Source: Acidobacteriota bacterium (lineage in GTDB: Bacteria > Acidobacteriota > Terriglobia > Bryobacterales > Bryobacteraceae). From it: DNA of 6,222 nucleotides. Positions within the stretch are counted from its first letter, which is position 1, and each line of letters opens with the position of its first letter. Below the pieces are notes generated by a model. The model did not search any database, had not been told where the DNA came from, and worked only from the letters and a program-made list of their open reading frames with translations. Shown here piece after piece: positions 1 through 6,222 of the stretch. The stretch lies in NCBI GenBank assembly GCA_947505565.1, contig CANNLB010000184.1, positions 1 through 6,222 of the forward strand, written 5' to 3'. The translations under genes and the position numbers were made by a program.

Positions 1-37
1 GCGGGTTACTGATACCCCCATATTGTGTCATACCCGC
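1..37. repeat. Weak inverted repeat downstream of the regulator gene
   Basis: GCGGGT (1-6) and ACCCGC (32-37) are exact inverse complements separated by 25 nt, with an inner TGA/TCA match (10-12 against 28-30, offset). The hexamer ATACCC also occurs twice (12-17 and 30-35), 18 bases apart. The arms lie within the 54 non-coding bases after the regulator stop. It could be part of a transcription terminator or an operator of the next gene, but no T-run is visible and the left edge cuts off the context, so chance is also possible. Confidence 0.2.
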
Positions 38-54
38 CCTCCCCTCTGCTACGC

Positions 55-1419
55 TCAGCCGCCAGACTCCGGATCCGCCACTCCCATCTGCGTCAGCCGG
101 TATCGCAACGCGTTCCGCGTTAGTCCCAGTAACCGCGCCGCCTGGCTCTTATTGCCCCCCGCTCGCCGCAAGCCTTCCCGGATCAACGAATGCTCAAACT
201 CCTCCAGCGTCACCCCCGGCGGCAGGAACTGCGCCTCCCCACTGGCCAACAATTGGCGCCCTGGATCCATGTCCAGCCGCACCTCTGCCGTCTCCAACAC
301 GCTGCCGCTGGCCAACACCAAACTCCGTTCCATCACGTTTTCCAGCTCCCGCACATTCCCCGGCCAATGGTACGCCGCCAGCTTCTCCACCGCCCCCGTC
401 GATAGCGTCCTCACCGGCGAATCGAGCTCCGTCGCATGCTTTTTCACGAAGAATTCCGCCAGGTACGGAATGTCCTCCCGCCGGTCCCGGAGCGGAGGGA
501 TGTTGATCGGCAGCACGTTCAGCCGATAGTACAAATCCTGCCGAAACGTGCCTTGCTCGAGCGCTGCTCGCAAGTCTACATTGGTCGCCGCGATCACCCG
601 CACGTCAATGTGCCTGGTCTTGTTGCTGCCCAACCGTTCGAACTCCCGCTCCTGCAAAATCCGCAGCAGCTTCACCTGAATCGCCGGTGCCACATCCCCG
701 ATCTCGTCTAAGAAAACCGTCCCCGAATCGGCCAGCTCGAACTTGCCCGGCTTCGTCGTACCGGCTCCCGTGAAAGCCCCCTTCTCATATCCGAACAGCT
801 CGCTCTCCATCAAATTCTCCGGGATCGCCGTGCAGTTGATCTTCACAAACGGCTTGTCCCGCCGCGGCGAATACTGGTGAATCGCCCGCGCGATCATGTC
901 CTTTCCGACGCCGCTCTCGCCCGCCAACAGCACCGTAGCCCGGCTCGGCGCGGCCCGCAGCACGGTCGCAAACACCTCTTGCATCCGCGCGCTCCGCCCT
1001 ATGATGTTCTCGATCTGATACCGCCCGCCGAGCTCCTCCCGCAGCCGTTGGTTCTCCTCCCGCAGCGCCTTCACCTCCAAGGCCTTCTCCACGACGGCCT
1101 GCAAATGGTCCAGCGAAAACGGCTTCTGCACGAAGTCCACCGCCCCCGCCTTCATCGCCGCGACCGCCGTCTCCACGCTGCCGAAAGCGGTCATTACCAC
1201 TACCGGAATCCCCGGCCGCAGAGCATGGATCCGCCCCAGCAGCGTCAGCCCATCCTCGCCCGGTAGGCGCAGGTCCGTCAGGATCACATCGGCCCGCTCC
1301 AGACGCGGCATGGCGTCCTCGGCCGATCCCGCCGTCTCCACTTCGTAGCCCGCCGCGTTCAGATGCAACTGCACTACCCGCCGCAGCCGATCCTCGTCCT
1401 CAATCACCAAAATCCGCAT
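55..1419 (-). CDS. Sigma-54-dependent response regulator, NtrC family
   Basis: A complete 454-residue three-domain regulator. The receiver domain (1-120) has the acidic pocket Glu7-Asp8, phospho-acceptor Asp49 in ILTDLRLPG, Thr77 and Lys99. A short coiled linker (113-131) leads to the AAA+ domain (about 138-365): Walker A GESGVGKD (167-174), the sigma-54-contacting GAFTGA loop (214-219), Walker B VFLDEIGD (235-242), arginine-finger region FRQDLYYRLN (292-301) and sensor II WPGNVRELEN (352-361). The C-terminus holds a Fis-type helix-turn-helix (about 416-446, NKSQAARLLGLTRNALRYRL). All key residues are present, so it should hydrolyse ATP and open sigma-54 promoters when phosphorylated, presumably by the kinase encoded 2 nt upstream. 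Its targets cannot be told; no convincing -24/-12 sigma-54 promoter was found in this window. Orthology to NtrC, ZraR or AtoC specifically is not resolved. Confidence 0.95.
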   Translation of the reverse strand: MRILVIEDEDRLRRVVQLHLNAAGYEVETAGSAEDAMPRLERADVILTDLRLPGEDGLTLLGRIHALRPGIPVVVMTAFGSVETAVAAMKAGAVDFVQKPFSLDHLQAVVEKALEVKALREENQRLREELGGRYQIENIIGRSARMQEVFATVLRAAPSRATVLLAGESGVGKDMIARAIHQYSPRRDKPFVKINCTAIPENLMESELFGYEKGAFTGAGTTKPGKFELADSGTVFLDEIGDVAPAIQVKLLRILQEREFERLGSNKTRHIDVRVIAATNVDLRAALEQGTFRQDLYYRLNVLPINIPPLRDRREDIPYLAEFFVKKHATELDSPVRTLSTGAVEKLAAYHWPGNVRELENVMERSLVLASGSVLETAEVRLDMDPGRQLLASGEAQFLPPGVTLEEFEHSLIREGLRRAGGNKSQAARLLGLTRNALRYRLTQMGVADPESGG

Positions 1420-1421
1420 TC

Positions 1422-2651
1422 TCAGTCCCCCGTTCTTACCGGCAGCGAAACCCGAAAAACGCTGCCCTTTCCCGACTCGCTTTCGAGGTCGATCCGCCCG
1501 CCGTGCTCACTCACAATCTTGGCTACAATCGGCAACCCCAGCCCGACGCCGTCGCGCTTGGTTGTAAAGAACGGGTTGAAGATCGACTCCCGATGCTCCG
1601 GCGCAATCCCCTCCCCCCGGTCGATCACCGCGATCTCCACGGCTTCACCCACCAACCGTGTCCGCAGCGTCACAATCGCGCCCGCCGGGCTCGCTTGGGC
1701 CGCGTTCACGACCAGGTTATAGATCACCCGTTCCATCCACTCCCCGTCCAGCGGCAGCGGGCGAATCGCCGGGTCGTAGTTTTTGTAGACCGTTGCCGTC
1801 GGCGGCGGGCTCATCCGCTCAAACTGCTGCACCGCCCGGTCCAGCACGGCATGCAACTCGGTGGGCACGCGGTGCAGGGTCACCGGCCGGGCGAACTCCA
1901 AAAACCGGCCGATCAACGAACTCGCCCGGTCGACTTCCGTCGTGATGAACCCGGCCATCTCCTGCGCCATCTCGTTGCCCGCCGGCAACTGCTTTTGCAG
2001 CATTTCGGCCGACGCGCGAATCGTCCCGATCGGGTTCCGCAACTCGTGCGCCAACCCGGCCGTCAACTGGCCTAACGCCGCCAGCCGCTCCGATCGTCGC
2101 ACCGCGTCTTCGGCAGCGACTAAGCTTTGATTGGCCCGCGCTAGGTCCTCCGCCGCCGCTTGATACCGCTGCGCCTCCGCCCGATTTGCCCGCGCTAACT
2201 GATAGGTCACGTACCCCACCAGCGGTAGGAAGATGATCCTCAGCAGCAACTCCTCCCATTCGACGAGGTACCGGCCCAAGTCCGACCAATCGACGAACAG
2301 CAAAAACGACATGTAGGCGACGCAGGCCAGCGCCGTCACGACAGCCGTCGCCAGCGGCCCCGTCGTCGTCGCCGCGCTCACGACGGGCAGCATCAAAATC
2401 GGGTAGTAGCTCGAGTTGATCGAGGCCGTATAGCCGATCACCAGCCAGCACAGAATTAATTTGACCGCGATCGGCAGCAGCTTGCCTCGTTCGGTCTGGA
2501 ACATCGCCACCCGCGGCTCGGCGACTTGCAACAGAGCGAGGGAAATGATGCAGGACACCGACGGCACGTCGTGGAACGGACTCGCCGCCGCCAACGCGGC
2601 GAAGAAGAGCAGCCAAACAAGATCCGGCGCCGAGGCAAAAGGGTTCCGCAC
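1422..2651 (-). CDS. Membrane sensor histidine kinase, NtrB/AtoS-like, short-looped multi-helix sensor
   Basis: A 409-residue kinase. Residues 11-150 are mostly hydrophobic and form about five membrane helices (near 11-26, 30-45, 58-75, 83-118 as one or two, 135-152) joined by short loops, so there is no periplasmic sensor domain. A probable coiled coil (about 153-190) leads to the H-box LTAGLAHELRNPIGT with phospho-acceptor His202. The ATP-binding domain has the N-box NLVVNAAQA (312-320), G1 DRGEGIA (344-350), F-box FNPFFTTK (358-365) and G2 GVGLGLPI (368-375), all intact. No PAS or GAF domain is recognised. The partner is the regulator gene 2 nt downstream. The start used is GTG at 2651, 23 nt after the sirtuin stop; an in-frame TAA eight bases further up rules out a longer reading, and the next in-frame ATG (Met50) would remove two helices. 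The signal it senses is unknown. Confidence 0.93.
   Translation of the reverse strand: MRNPFASAPDLVWLLFFAALAAASPFHDVPSVSCIISLALLQVAEPRVAMFQTERGKLLPIAVKLILCWLVIGYTASINSSYYPILMLPVVSAATTTGPLATAVVTALACVAYMSFLLFVDWSDLGRYLVEWEELLLRIIFLPLVGYVTYQLARANRAEAQRYQAAAEDLARANQSLVAAEDAVRRSERLAALGQLTAGLAHELRNPIGTIRASAEMLQKQLPAGNEMAQEMAGFITTEVDRASSLIGRFLEFARPVTLHRVPTELHAVLDRAVQQFERMSPPPTATVYKNYDPAIRPLPLDGEWMERVIYNLVVNAAQASPAGAIVTLRTRLVGEAVEIAVIDRGEGIAPEHRESIFNPFFTTKRDGVGLGLPIVAKIVSEHGGRIDLESESGKGSVFRVSLPVRTGD
1426..1431 (-). promoter_or_regulatory. Likely ribosome binding site of the response regulator
   Basis: GGGGGA on the minus strand sits 6 nt before the ATG at 1419, inside the last codons of the kinase gene. 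It is an imperfect Shine-Dalgarno match but well placed, and it fits coupled translation of kinase and regulator. Confidence 0.4.
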
Positions 2652-2674
2652 GCCCTCATCTTATCGTGGAACCG

Positions 2675-3355
2675 TTACCACAGCCGCGGGAGCACTTCGC
2701 CACAACTCCCCCGCAACGAGACCGCCACGCGATCCGAAAACGGCGTCTCTTCGTGGTTCACCTCGATCACGTAACGGGCCAAGTCCAGTAAGCCCGCTGC
2801 CGGATACACCGTCGCTGAGGTCCCCGCCACTAGCAAAACATCGGCCTGCGCGACGGCGCGTTCGGCTTGGTCCCACACGATCTGCGGCAAGCTCTCCCCG
2901 AACCAAACCACGCCCGGCCGCAGCATCGCGCCGCACTCCGGGCAGGGCGGAGGCACCTCCTCCGTCGACCGATCGCGCCGCTGGTAGCTACAGGCGCTGC
3001 AACGGCTATGCCAAATGTCCCCGTGGATCTTCAAGATCCGCTGCGAGCCCGCCACGTCATGCAACCCGTCCACATTCTGCGTAATCAGGGTAAAGCGGGG
3101 CGTTCGCTGCTCTAGCTCCACGAGCGCCAAGTGGCCCGCATTCGGCTGCGCGGCCGCGATCAACCGTCGCCGCCAGAGATACCACTCCCAGACCAACCGT
3201 GGATCCCGCTCGAACGCCTTCGGCGTCGCCAAATCCTCGGGCCGAAAGTTCCGCCAGAGCCCGCCAGGTCCCCGAAACGTCGGAATGCCACTCTCGGCCG
3301 AGATCCCCGCGCCGGTCAACACGGCGATGGCGCGGGCTTCTCTAAGGTCGATCAT
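2675..3355 (-). CDS. cobB: NAD-dependent protein deacylase, Sir2 family (class III, CobB/SIRT5-like)
   Basis: A complete 226-residue cytoplasmic sirtuin that removes acyl groups from protein lysines using NAD+, releasing nicotinamide and O-acyl-ADP-ribose. The Rossmann NAD motif GAGISAESGIPTFRG spans 15-29; TQNVDGLHD is at 92-100; the catalytic His111 is in KIHGD; the zinc knuckle uses Cys119, Cys122, Cys138 and Cys141; GTSATVYPAA (178-187) and EVN (198-200) complete the cofactor pocket. Tyr59 and Arg62 (YLWR) match the Tyr-x-x-Arg pair that lets class III sirtuins bind succinyl or malonyl lysine, so desuccinylase as well as deacetylase activity is expected; this is inferred from the motif, not shown. 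The gene starts inside the last 14 nt of ctaA, giving tight translational coupling; GGAAG lies only 1 nt before the ATG and is a poor binding site. The symbol follows the subfamily. Confidence 0.94.
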   Translation of the reverse strand: MIDLREARAIAVLTGAGISAESGIPTFRGPGGLWRNFRPEDLATPKAFERDPRLVWEWYLWRRRLIAAAQPNAGHLALVELEQRTPRFTLITQNVDGLHDVAGSQRILKIHGDIWHSRCSACSYQRRDRSTEEVPPPCPECGAMLRPGVVWFGESLPQIVWDQAERAVAQADVLLVAGTSATVYPAAGLLDLARYVIEVNHEETPFSDRVAVSLRGSCGEVLPRLW

Positions 3356-4223
3356 GCTTCCAAGGCCAGGCGGTCAGCCAGGCAACCACGGTCACAATCC
3401 AGATCCCCTGCGAAACCAGCAGGTGCACAATCTGCATCCAGCCCGGGGCCGCCAGCAGGATGTTCAGAAAGCCAAGCGACACTTGCAACCCCACCAGGCC
3501 CGCAGCCCAATAAAGCCGCCGCACCGCAGCCAGCACTCCAAACAGAAAAATTGCCGTCCCCGCCGCCACAAACGGATGAACAATCCGAAGCTGGACGAGA
3601 AAATGCTGCCCCGCCGTCAAGTCTTCTCGAATCCGCGCGAACAATCCAGCCCCGAGCGTCGGCGAAACCGGAAACAGCGTGTCGCCGAGCGCCGTGATCG
3701 CCCCGGTGATATTGGTTAAAATCAGAGCGCCAAGCGCGATCCCCAACAGCCGAAAACCGATCTTCGACGGAGCCAACACGCGACGAGCGTCTAATAACCA
3801 AGCCGAAGCCGTAGCAGTCGCCACCAGGAGCAGCGTGTTCGTCAGATGGATAGAGATCACCACCGCCCGACTCACCGACGCATCGTCCACCACTAACTGT
3901 TTCTTCACGAGCACCGCCCCGATAAACCCTTCCACGAGAAGGAAGAAGAAGGCCGCCAGGGAGCAGTACAGCGCCGGACCGCGACCGCGCTTCCGCCAGA
4001 TCCAGCCCACCACCGCAAGGGCAATCGCGCCGCAGAGCCCGCTCGTCACCCGATGGGTAAACTCAATCACTTTCTTCGCGCCCGCCGCCTGGGGGATCAC
4101 TTCGCCGTCGCACAACGGCCAATGATCGCCGCATCCCGCGCCGGCCCCGCTAATCCGGACCCAAGCGCCGAACAGGATCACCGCCACCAGGTAGGCGACG
4201 TAGAACCAAGCTAGTTTGCGCAT
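3342..4223 (-). CDS. ctaA: Heme A synthase, CtaA/COX15 family
   Basis: A 293-residue, very hydrophobic protein with about eight membrane helices in two four-helix halves. The family oxidises the C8 methyl of heme O to a formyl group, giving heme A for aa3-type cytochrome oxidase in the cytoplasmic membrane. Visible marks: WVRISGAGAGCGDHWPLCDG (21-40), EFTHR (54-58) with the conserved Glu54 and His57, and further histidines His126, His216 and His267 placed as the paired heme ligands of the two halves. Cys31 and Cys38 (CX6C) in the first outer loop have the spacing of the disulfide pair known in Bacillus CtaA. No ctaB or oxidase subunit gene is in the window. The start lies 5 nt after the DUF1501 stop and has no Shine-Dalgarno-like sequence (CTCTCCTAGCCGCC precedes ATG), suggesting translation by coupling. 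The 3' end overlaps the sirtuin gene by 14 nt. Confidence 0.93.
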   Translation of the reverse strand: MRKLAWFYVAYLVAVILFGAWVRISGAGAGCGDHWPLCDGEVIPQAAGAKKVIEFTHRVTSGLCGAIALAVVGWIWRKRGRGPALYCSLAAFFFLLVEGFIGAVLVKKQLVVDDASVSRAVVISIHLTNTLLLVATATASAWLLDARRVLAPSKIGFRLLGIALGALILTNITGAITALGDTLFPVSPTLGAGLFARIREDLTAGQHFLVQLRIVHPFVAAGTAIFLFGVLAAVRRLYWAAGLVGLQVSLGFLNILLAAPGWMQIVHLLVSQGIWIVTVVAWLTAWPWKHDRP

Positions 4224-4228
4224 GGCGG

Positions 4229-5677
4229 CTAGGAGAGAATCTTATTGTGTACGATTCCGGCAATATCGGTTAACCGGAAATCCCGCCCGCTATATCGATA
4301 CGTCAGCTTTTCATGATCCATGCCCAATAGATGCATCACCGTGGCATGAAAGTCATGAATATGCATCCGATCTTCGGCCGCATGATAACCAATCTCATCG
4401 GTCGAACCGTAAACAAATCCTGGCTTGACGCCCGCGCCGGCCATCCAAATGGTGTAGCCGTAGGGGTTGTGATCGCGTCCGTTGCCACCTTGCGAAATCG
4501 GCGTCCGGCCGAACTCGCCGGCCCAGATCACCAGCGTATCGTCGAACATCCCGCGCGCCTTCAGATCCTTCAACAACCCCGCGATCGGCTTGTCGACCTC
4601 GTAGGCATTTTCGGTGTGTTTGTTGAACAAATCGGAGTGCTGATCCCACTTGTAGCTGTGCGTCGCCTGCACGAAACGAACGTTCTTTTCGCTCAACCGC
4701 CGGGCCAGCAAACACTGCCAACCGAAGTCGGCGGTTTTGGGATCGTCCATGCCGTAGAGCTTCTTCGTGGCCTCGCTTTCCTTCTCGACGGCGAAGATTT
4801 CCGGAGCCTGCGTCTGCATCCGGAAGGCGAGTTCGAAGGCTTGAATTCGCGCTTCCATGTTCGGGTCGAACTGGCGCATCTCGGCATGGCGTCGGTTCAC
4901 GTTCTGGATCATGTCCAGTTCGTAACGCTGCTGTTCCGGACTCAGCCCTTTGTTGACGAGATACTGAATCGGCTCGTTTTTGATCTCGTCCACCTTCATG
5001 CCGGAGTGGCCGATCGGGGTGCCTTGAAACGCGCCAGGAAGGAACGCGGCACCGAAGTTTTTGGCTCCACCGTGGGACAGCGTCGGCTTGATCGTGATGT
5101 AGCCGGGCAGGTCTTGATTCTCTGTTCCGAGGCCGTAGACGGTCCAAGCGCCCATGCTCGGCCGGACGAAGGTGGAACTCCCGGTGAAGGATTGCAAGAG
5201 CGCCGCGCCATGGTCGACGCCTTCGCCCACCAGCGACTTGACGACGCAAAGGTCATCGACGCAGGTTCGAATATGCGGGAAGAGATCGCTGACCGGAATG
5301 CCGCTCTTGCCGCCCGGACGGAACTCCCACGGCGACTTCATCAGCGGCCCCGGTGCTTCATCCGCAAACGCCAACGGGCGCTTGATCGGCAGCGGTTTAC
5401 CGTGATCGCGGACGAGCCGTTCTTTAAAGTCGAACGTGTCGATGCTGGACGGCCCGCCGTGCATAAAGAGAAAAATGACTTTCTTCGCCCGCGGCGCAAA
5501 ATGCGGTTTACGCGGGAGAAGCGGGTTCGAGTCGGCCGTCGCGGCCTCTGCCATCATTTGCAGAAAACCGAGATAGCCGATGCCGCCACCGGCGGCGCGC
5601 AGAGCAGCGCGACGCGACATGGGCTTCACGCGCTTCGAAAAGAGCTGTTGAATCGGGTCTTTCTTCACTTGGTCCAT
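4229..5677 (-). CDS. DUF1501 family protein with twin-arginine-type leader
   Basis: A complete 482-residue protein of the DUF1501 family (sulfatase/alkaline-phosphatase-like fold), near the family's usual length. Residues 20-45 form a leader: SRRAALRAAGG with the arginine pair at 22-23, then a short hydrophobic stretch (GGIGYLGFLQMMAEA), which looks like a Tat signal, so export as a folded protein is inferred. The mature part opens with VIFLFMHGGPSSIDTFD (67-83), the family hallmark. The C-terminal half carries WAGEFGRTP (385-393), GRDHNP (400-405) and HDFHATVMHLLGMDHEKLTYRYSGRDFRLTD (441-471), also characteristic; His and Asp residues here are candidate metal ligands by analogy with the superfamily. 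No substrate is established; many relatives sit beside DUF1549/DUF1553 genes in Acidobacteriota and Planctomycetota, as here. The ATG at 5677 has a good ribosome binding site, which leaves a 19-residue polar stretch before the Tat motif; Met20 is a possible alternative start. Confidence 0.93.
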   Translation of the reverse strand: MDQVKKDPIQQLFSKRVKPMSRRAALRAAGGGIGYLGFLQMMAEAATADSNPLLPRKPHFAPRAKKVIFLFMHGGPSSIDTFDFKERLVRDHGKPLPIKRPLAFADEAPGPLMKSPWEFRPGGKSGIPVSDLFPHIRTCVDDLCVVKSLVGEGVDHGAALLQSFTGSSTFVRPSMGAWTVYGLGTENQDLPGYITIKPTLSHGGAKNFGAAFLPGAFQGTPIGHSGMKVDEIKNEPIQYLVNKGLSPEQQRYELDMIQNVNRRHAEMRQFDPNMEARIQAFELAFRMQTQAPEIFAVEKESEATKKLYGMDDPKTADFGWQCLLARRLSEKNVRFVQATHSYKWDQHSDLFNKHTENAYEVDKPIAGLLKDLKARGMFDDTLVIWAGEFGRTPISQGGNGRDHNPYGYTIWMAGAGVKPGFVYGSTDEIGYHAAEDRMHIHDFHATVMHLLGMDHEKLTYRYSGRDFRLTDIAGIVHNKILS

Positions 5678-5683
5678 GGCTCT

Positions 5684-5689
5684 ACCTCT
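5684..5689 (-). promoter_or_regulatory. Ribosome binding site of the DUF1501 gene
   Basis: AGAGGT on the minus strand lies 6 nt before the ATG at 5677. It overlaps the TAG stop of the upstream DUF1553 gene, so ribosomes ending there sit on this site. It is the best Shine-Dalgarno sequence in the window and supports the chosen DUF1501 start. Confidence 0.65.
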
Positions 5690-6222
5690 AATCGATGTAC
5701 ATGAATTCGTTCGAAGCGATCAACACCCGGCAGGCACTCTGCCAAGCATCCGCTTCGGTCATTTTGCCGGCGAACTTTTTTTGGAAGCTGTCCACGTAGC
5801 TCAGGATACCGTCGGCTTCGGCGGCCGTGGCGTCCCGATTCAGGATGCGCGAAACCGCCCAGTCGACGCGTTCGCGTCCGGTGGGCCGATCCTTGACCAG
5901 ACTCTCGGCGACCGCCTGCGCCTGGTCGGCGACGAACTTACTGTTCATCATGAACAGGGCTTGTGGGGCGATGTTGGTGGAGATACGCTTACCCTGCGGC
6001 GTGGTCGCATCGCCGAAATCGAACAAGTTCAAAAGTGCCGGGAGGTTCGCGCGGCGCAGCGGCAGGTAGACCATGCGACGGGTTTGCGTTTCGGGGTTGA
6101 TGCTCAGCCGACCGTTCGAATTTTCGCCATCGGTGCCGAAGCCGCTCTGCAGCGTTCCGCCCATCTTGGTATCGAGTTTGCCGGAGATGCCGAGCAGGGC
6201 ATCGCGCATCTCTTCGACCTGA
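5688..6222 (-). CDS. DUF1553 (PSD1-type) protein, C-terminal part; 5' end outside window
   Basis: About 177 C-terminal residues are visible; the frame stays open to the right edge, so the internal ATG at 6209 is not the start. The segment with RRMVYLPLRRANLPALLNLF, followed by FDFGDATTPQGKRISTNIAPQ and ALFMMNSKFV, is the typical C-terminal signature of DUF1553 proteins, and the ending NEFMYID matches the usual NEFxYxD finish. Full-length members commonly carry upstream DUF1549 and sometimes a cytochrome-c-like (PSCyt1) domain and are usually exported; none of that can be checked here. The biochemical role of the family is not established. The stop TAG lies 10 nt before the DUF1501 start and overlaps its ribosome binding site, indicating co-translation with that gene, its usual genomic partner. 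Family assignment is firm; function is unknown. Confidence 0.9.
   Translation of the reverse strand, partial: QVEEMRDALLGISGKLDTKMGGTLQSGFGTDGENSNGRLSINPETQTRRMVYLPLRRANLPALLNLFDFGDATTPQGKRISTNIAPQALFMMNSKFVADQAQAVAESLVKDRPTGRERVDWAVSRILNRDATAAEADGILSYVDSFQKKFAGKMTEADAWQSACRVLIASNEFMYID

Noticed and set aside
1845..1880. TGCAACTCGGTGGGCAC, resembling a reversed sigma-54 -12/-24 promoter.
   Set aside because: The required GC and GG pairs do not fall at the fixed 10-nt spacing, and it lies within the kinase coding sequence.
181..1920. The 10-mer GATCAACGAA occurs twice (near 181 and near 1911).
   Set aside because: Both copies lie in coding sequence of different genes with no shared flanks; chance similarity.
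1819..2616. A 265-codon minus-strand frame inside the kinase gene.
   Set aside because: It is an out-of-frame reading with Gly/Arg/Ala-rich low-complexity sequence; the kinase boxes are continuous in the other frame, so no frameshift is implied.
2456..2659. A 67-codon minus-strand frame starting at the ATG at 2659, possible leader peptide gene.
   Set aside because: It almost wholly overlaps the start of the kinase, is Arg/Cys/Ser-rich and lacks any signature; the hydrophobic kinase frame is the convincing one.
2461..3719. Plus-strand open frames of about 190-234 codons over the kinase, sirtuin and ctaA genes.
   Set aside because: Their translations are Pro/Arg/Ser-rich without domains, and each lies opposite a well-supported gene.
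4331..5704. A 457-codon open frame on the plus strand, opposite DUF1501.
   Set aside because: It mirrors the DUF1501 gene, its translation shows no recognisable domain and is rich in Arg, His and Leu as expected from the antisense of a high-G+C gene, whereas the minus frame has clear family motifs.

Overview
All six protein genes in this window lie on the minus strand and are packed almost without gaps, so the DNA reads as one operon-like block transcribed from the right edge to the left. In transcription order they are: the C-terminal part of a DUF1553 (PSD1-type) protein, a complete DUF1501 protein with a twin-arginine-type leader, a heme A synthase (CtaA/COX15), a class III sirtuin-type NAD-dependent protein deacylase, a membrane histidine kinase, and an NtrC-type sigma-54-dependent response regulator. 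Junctions are 10 nt, 5 nt, a 14-nt overlap, 23 nt and 2 nt.

The paired DUF1553/DUF1501 genes, high G+C by eye, an aerobic heme A pathway gene and an NtrB/NtrC-like pair fit an Acidobacteriota genome of the Solibacter/Bryobacter kind. Planctomycetota or Verrucomicrobiota, where DUF1501/DUF1553 families are also abundant, remain possible. This is an inference from gene content; no rRNA or other phylogenetic marker is present.

Region by region: 5688-6222 and 4229-5677 encode the secreted-type DUF1553/DUF1501 couple. 3342-4223 encodes an eight-helix membrane enzyme that converts heme O to heme A for cytochrome oxidase. 2675-3355 encodes a zinc-finger sirtuin. 1422-2651 and 55-1419 encode a two-component system: the kinase has about five membrane helices and no recognisable periplasmic or PAS sensor domain, and the regulator keeps every residue needed for phosphorylation, ATP hydrolysis, sigma-54 contact and DNA binding. 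Bases 1-54 are the only non-coding stretch and contain a weak inverted repeat.

The kinase and regulator clearly work together. The other links (envelope proteins, respiration cofactor, protein deacylation, sigma-54 signalling) rest on gene order alone. No RNA gene, mobile element, CRISPR array, or convincing promoter was seen. I do not see a clearly novel system here; the most interesting points are the odd operon composition and the short-looped membrane sensor of the kinase.
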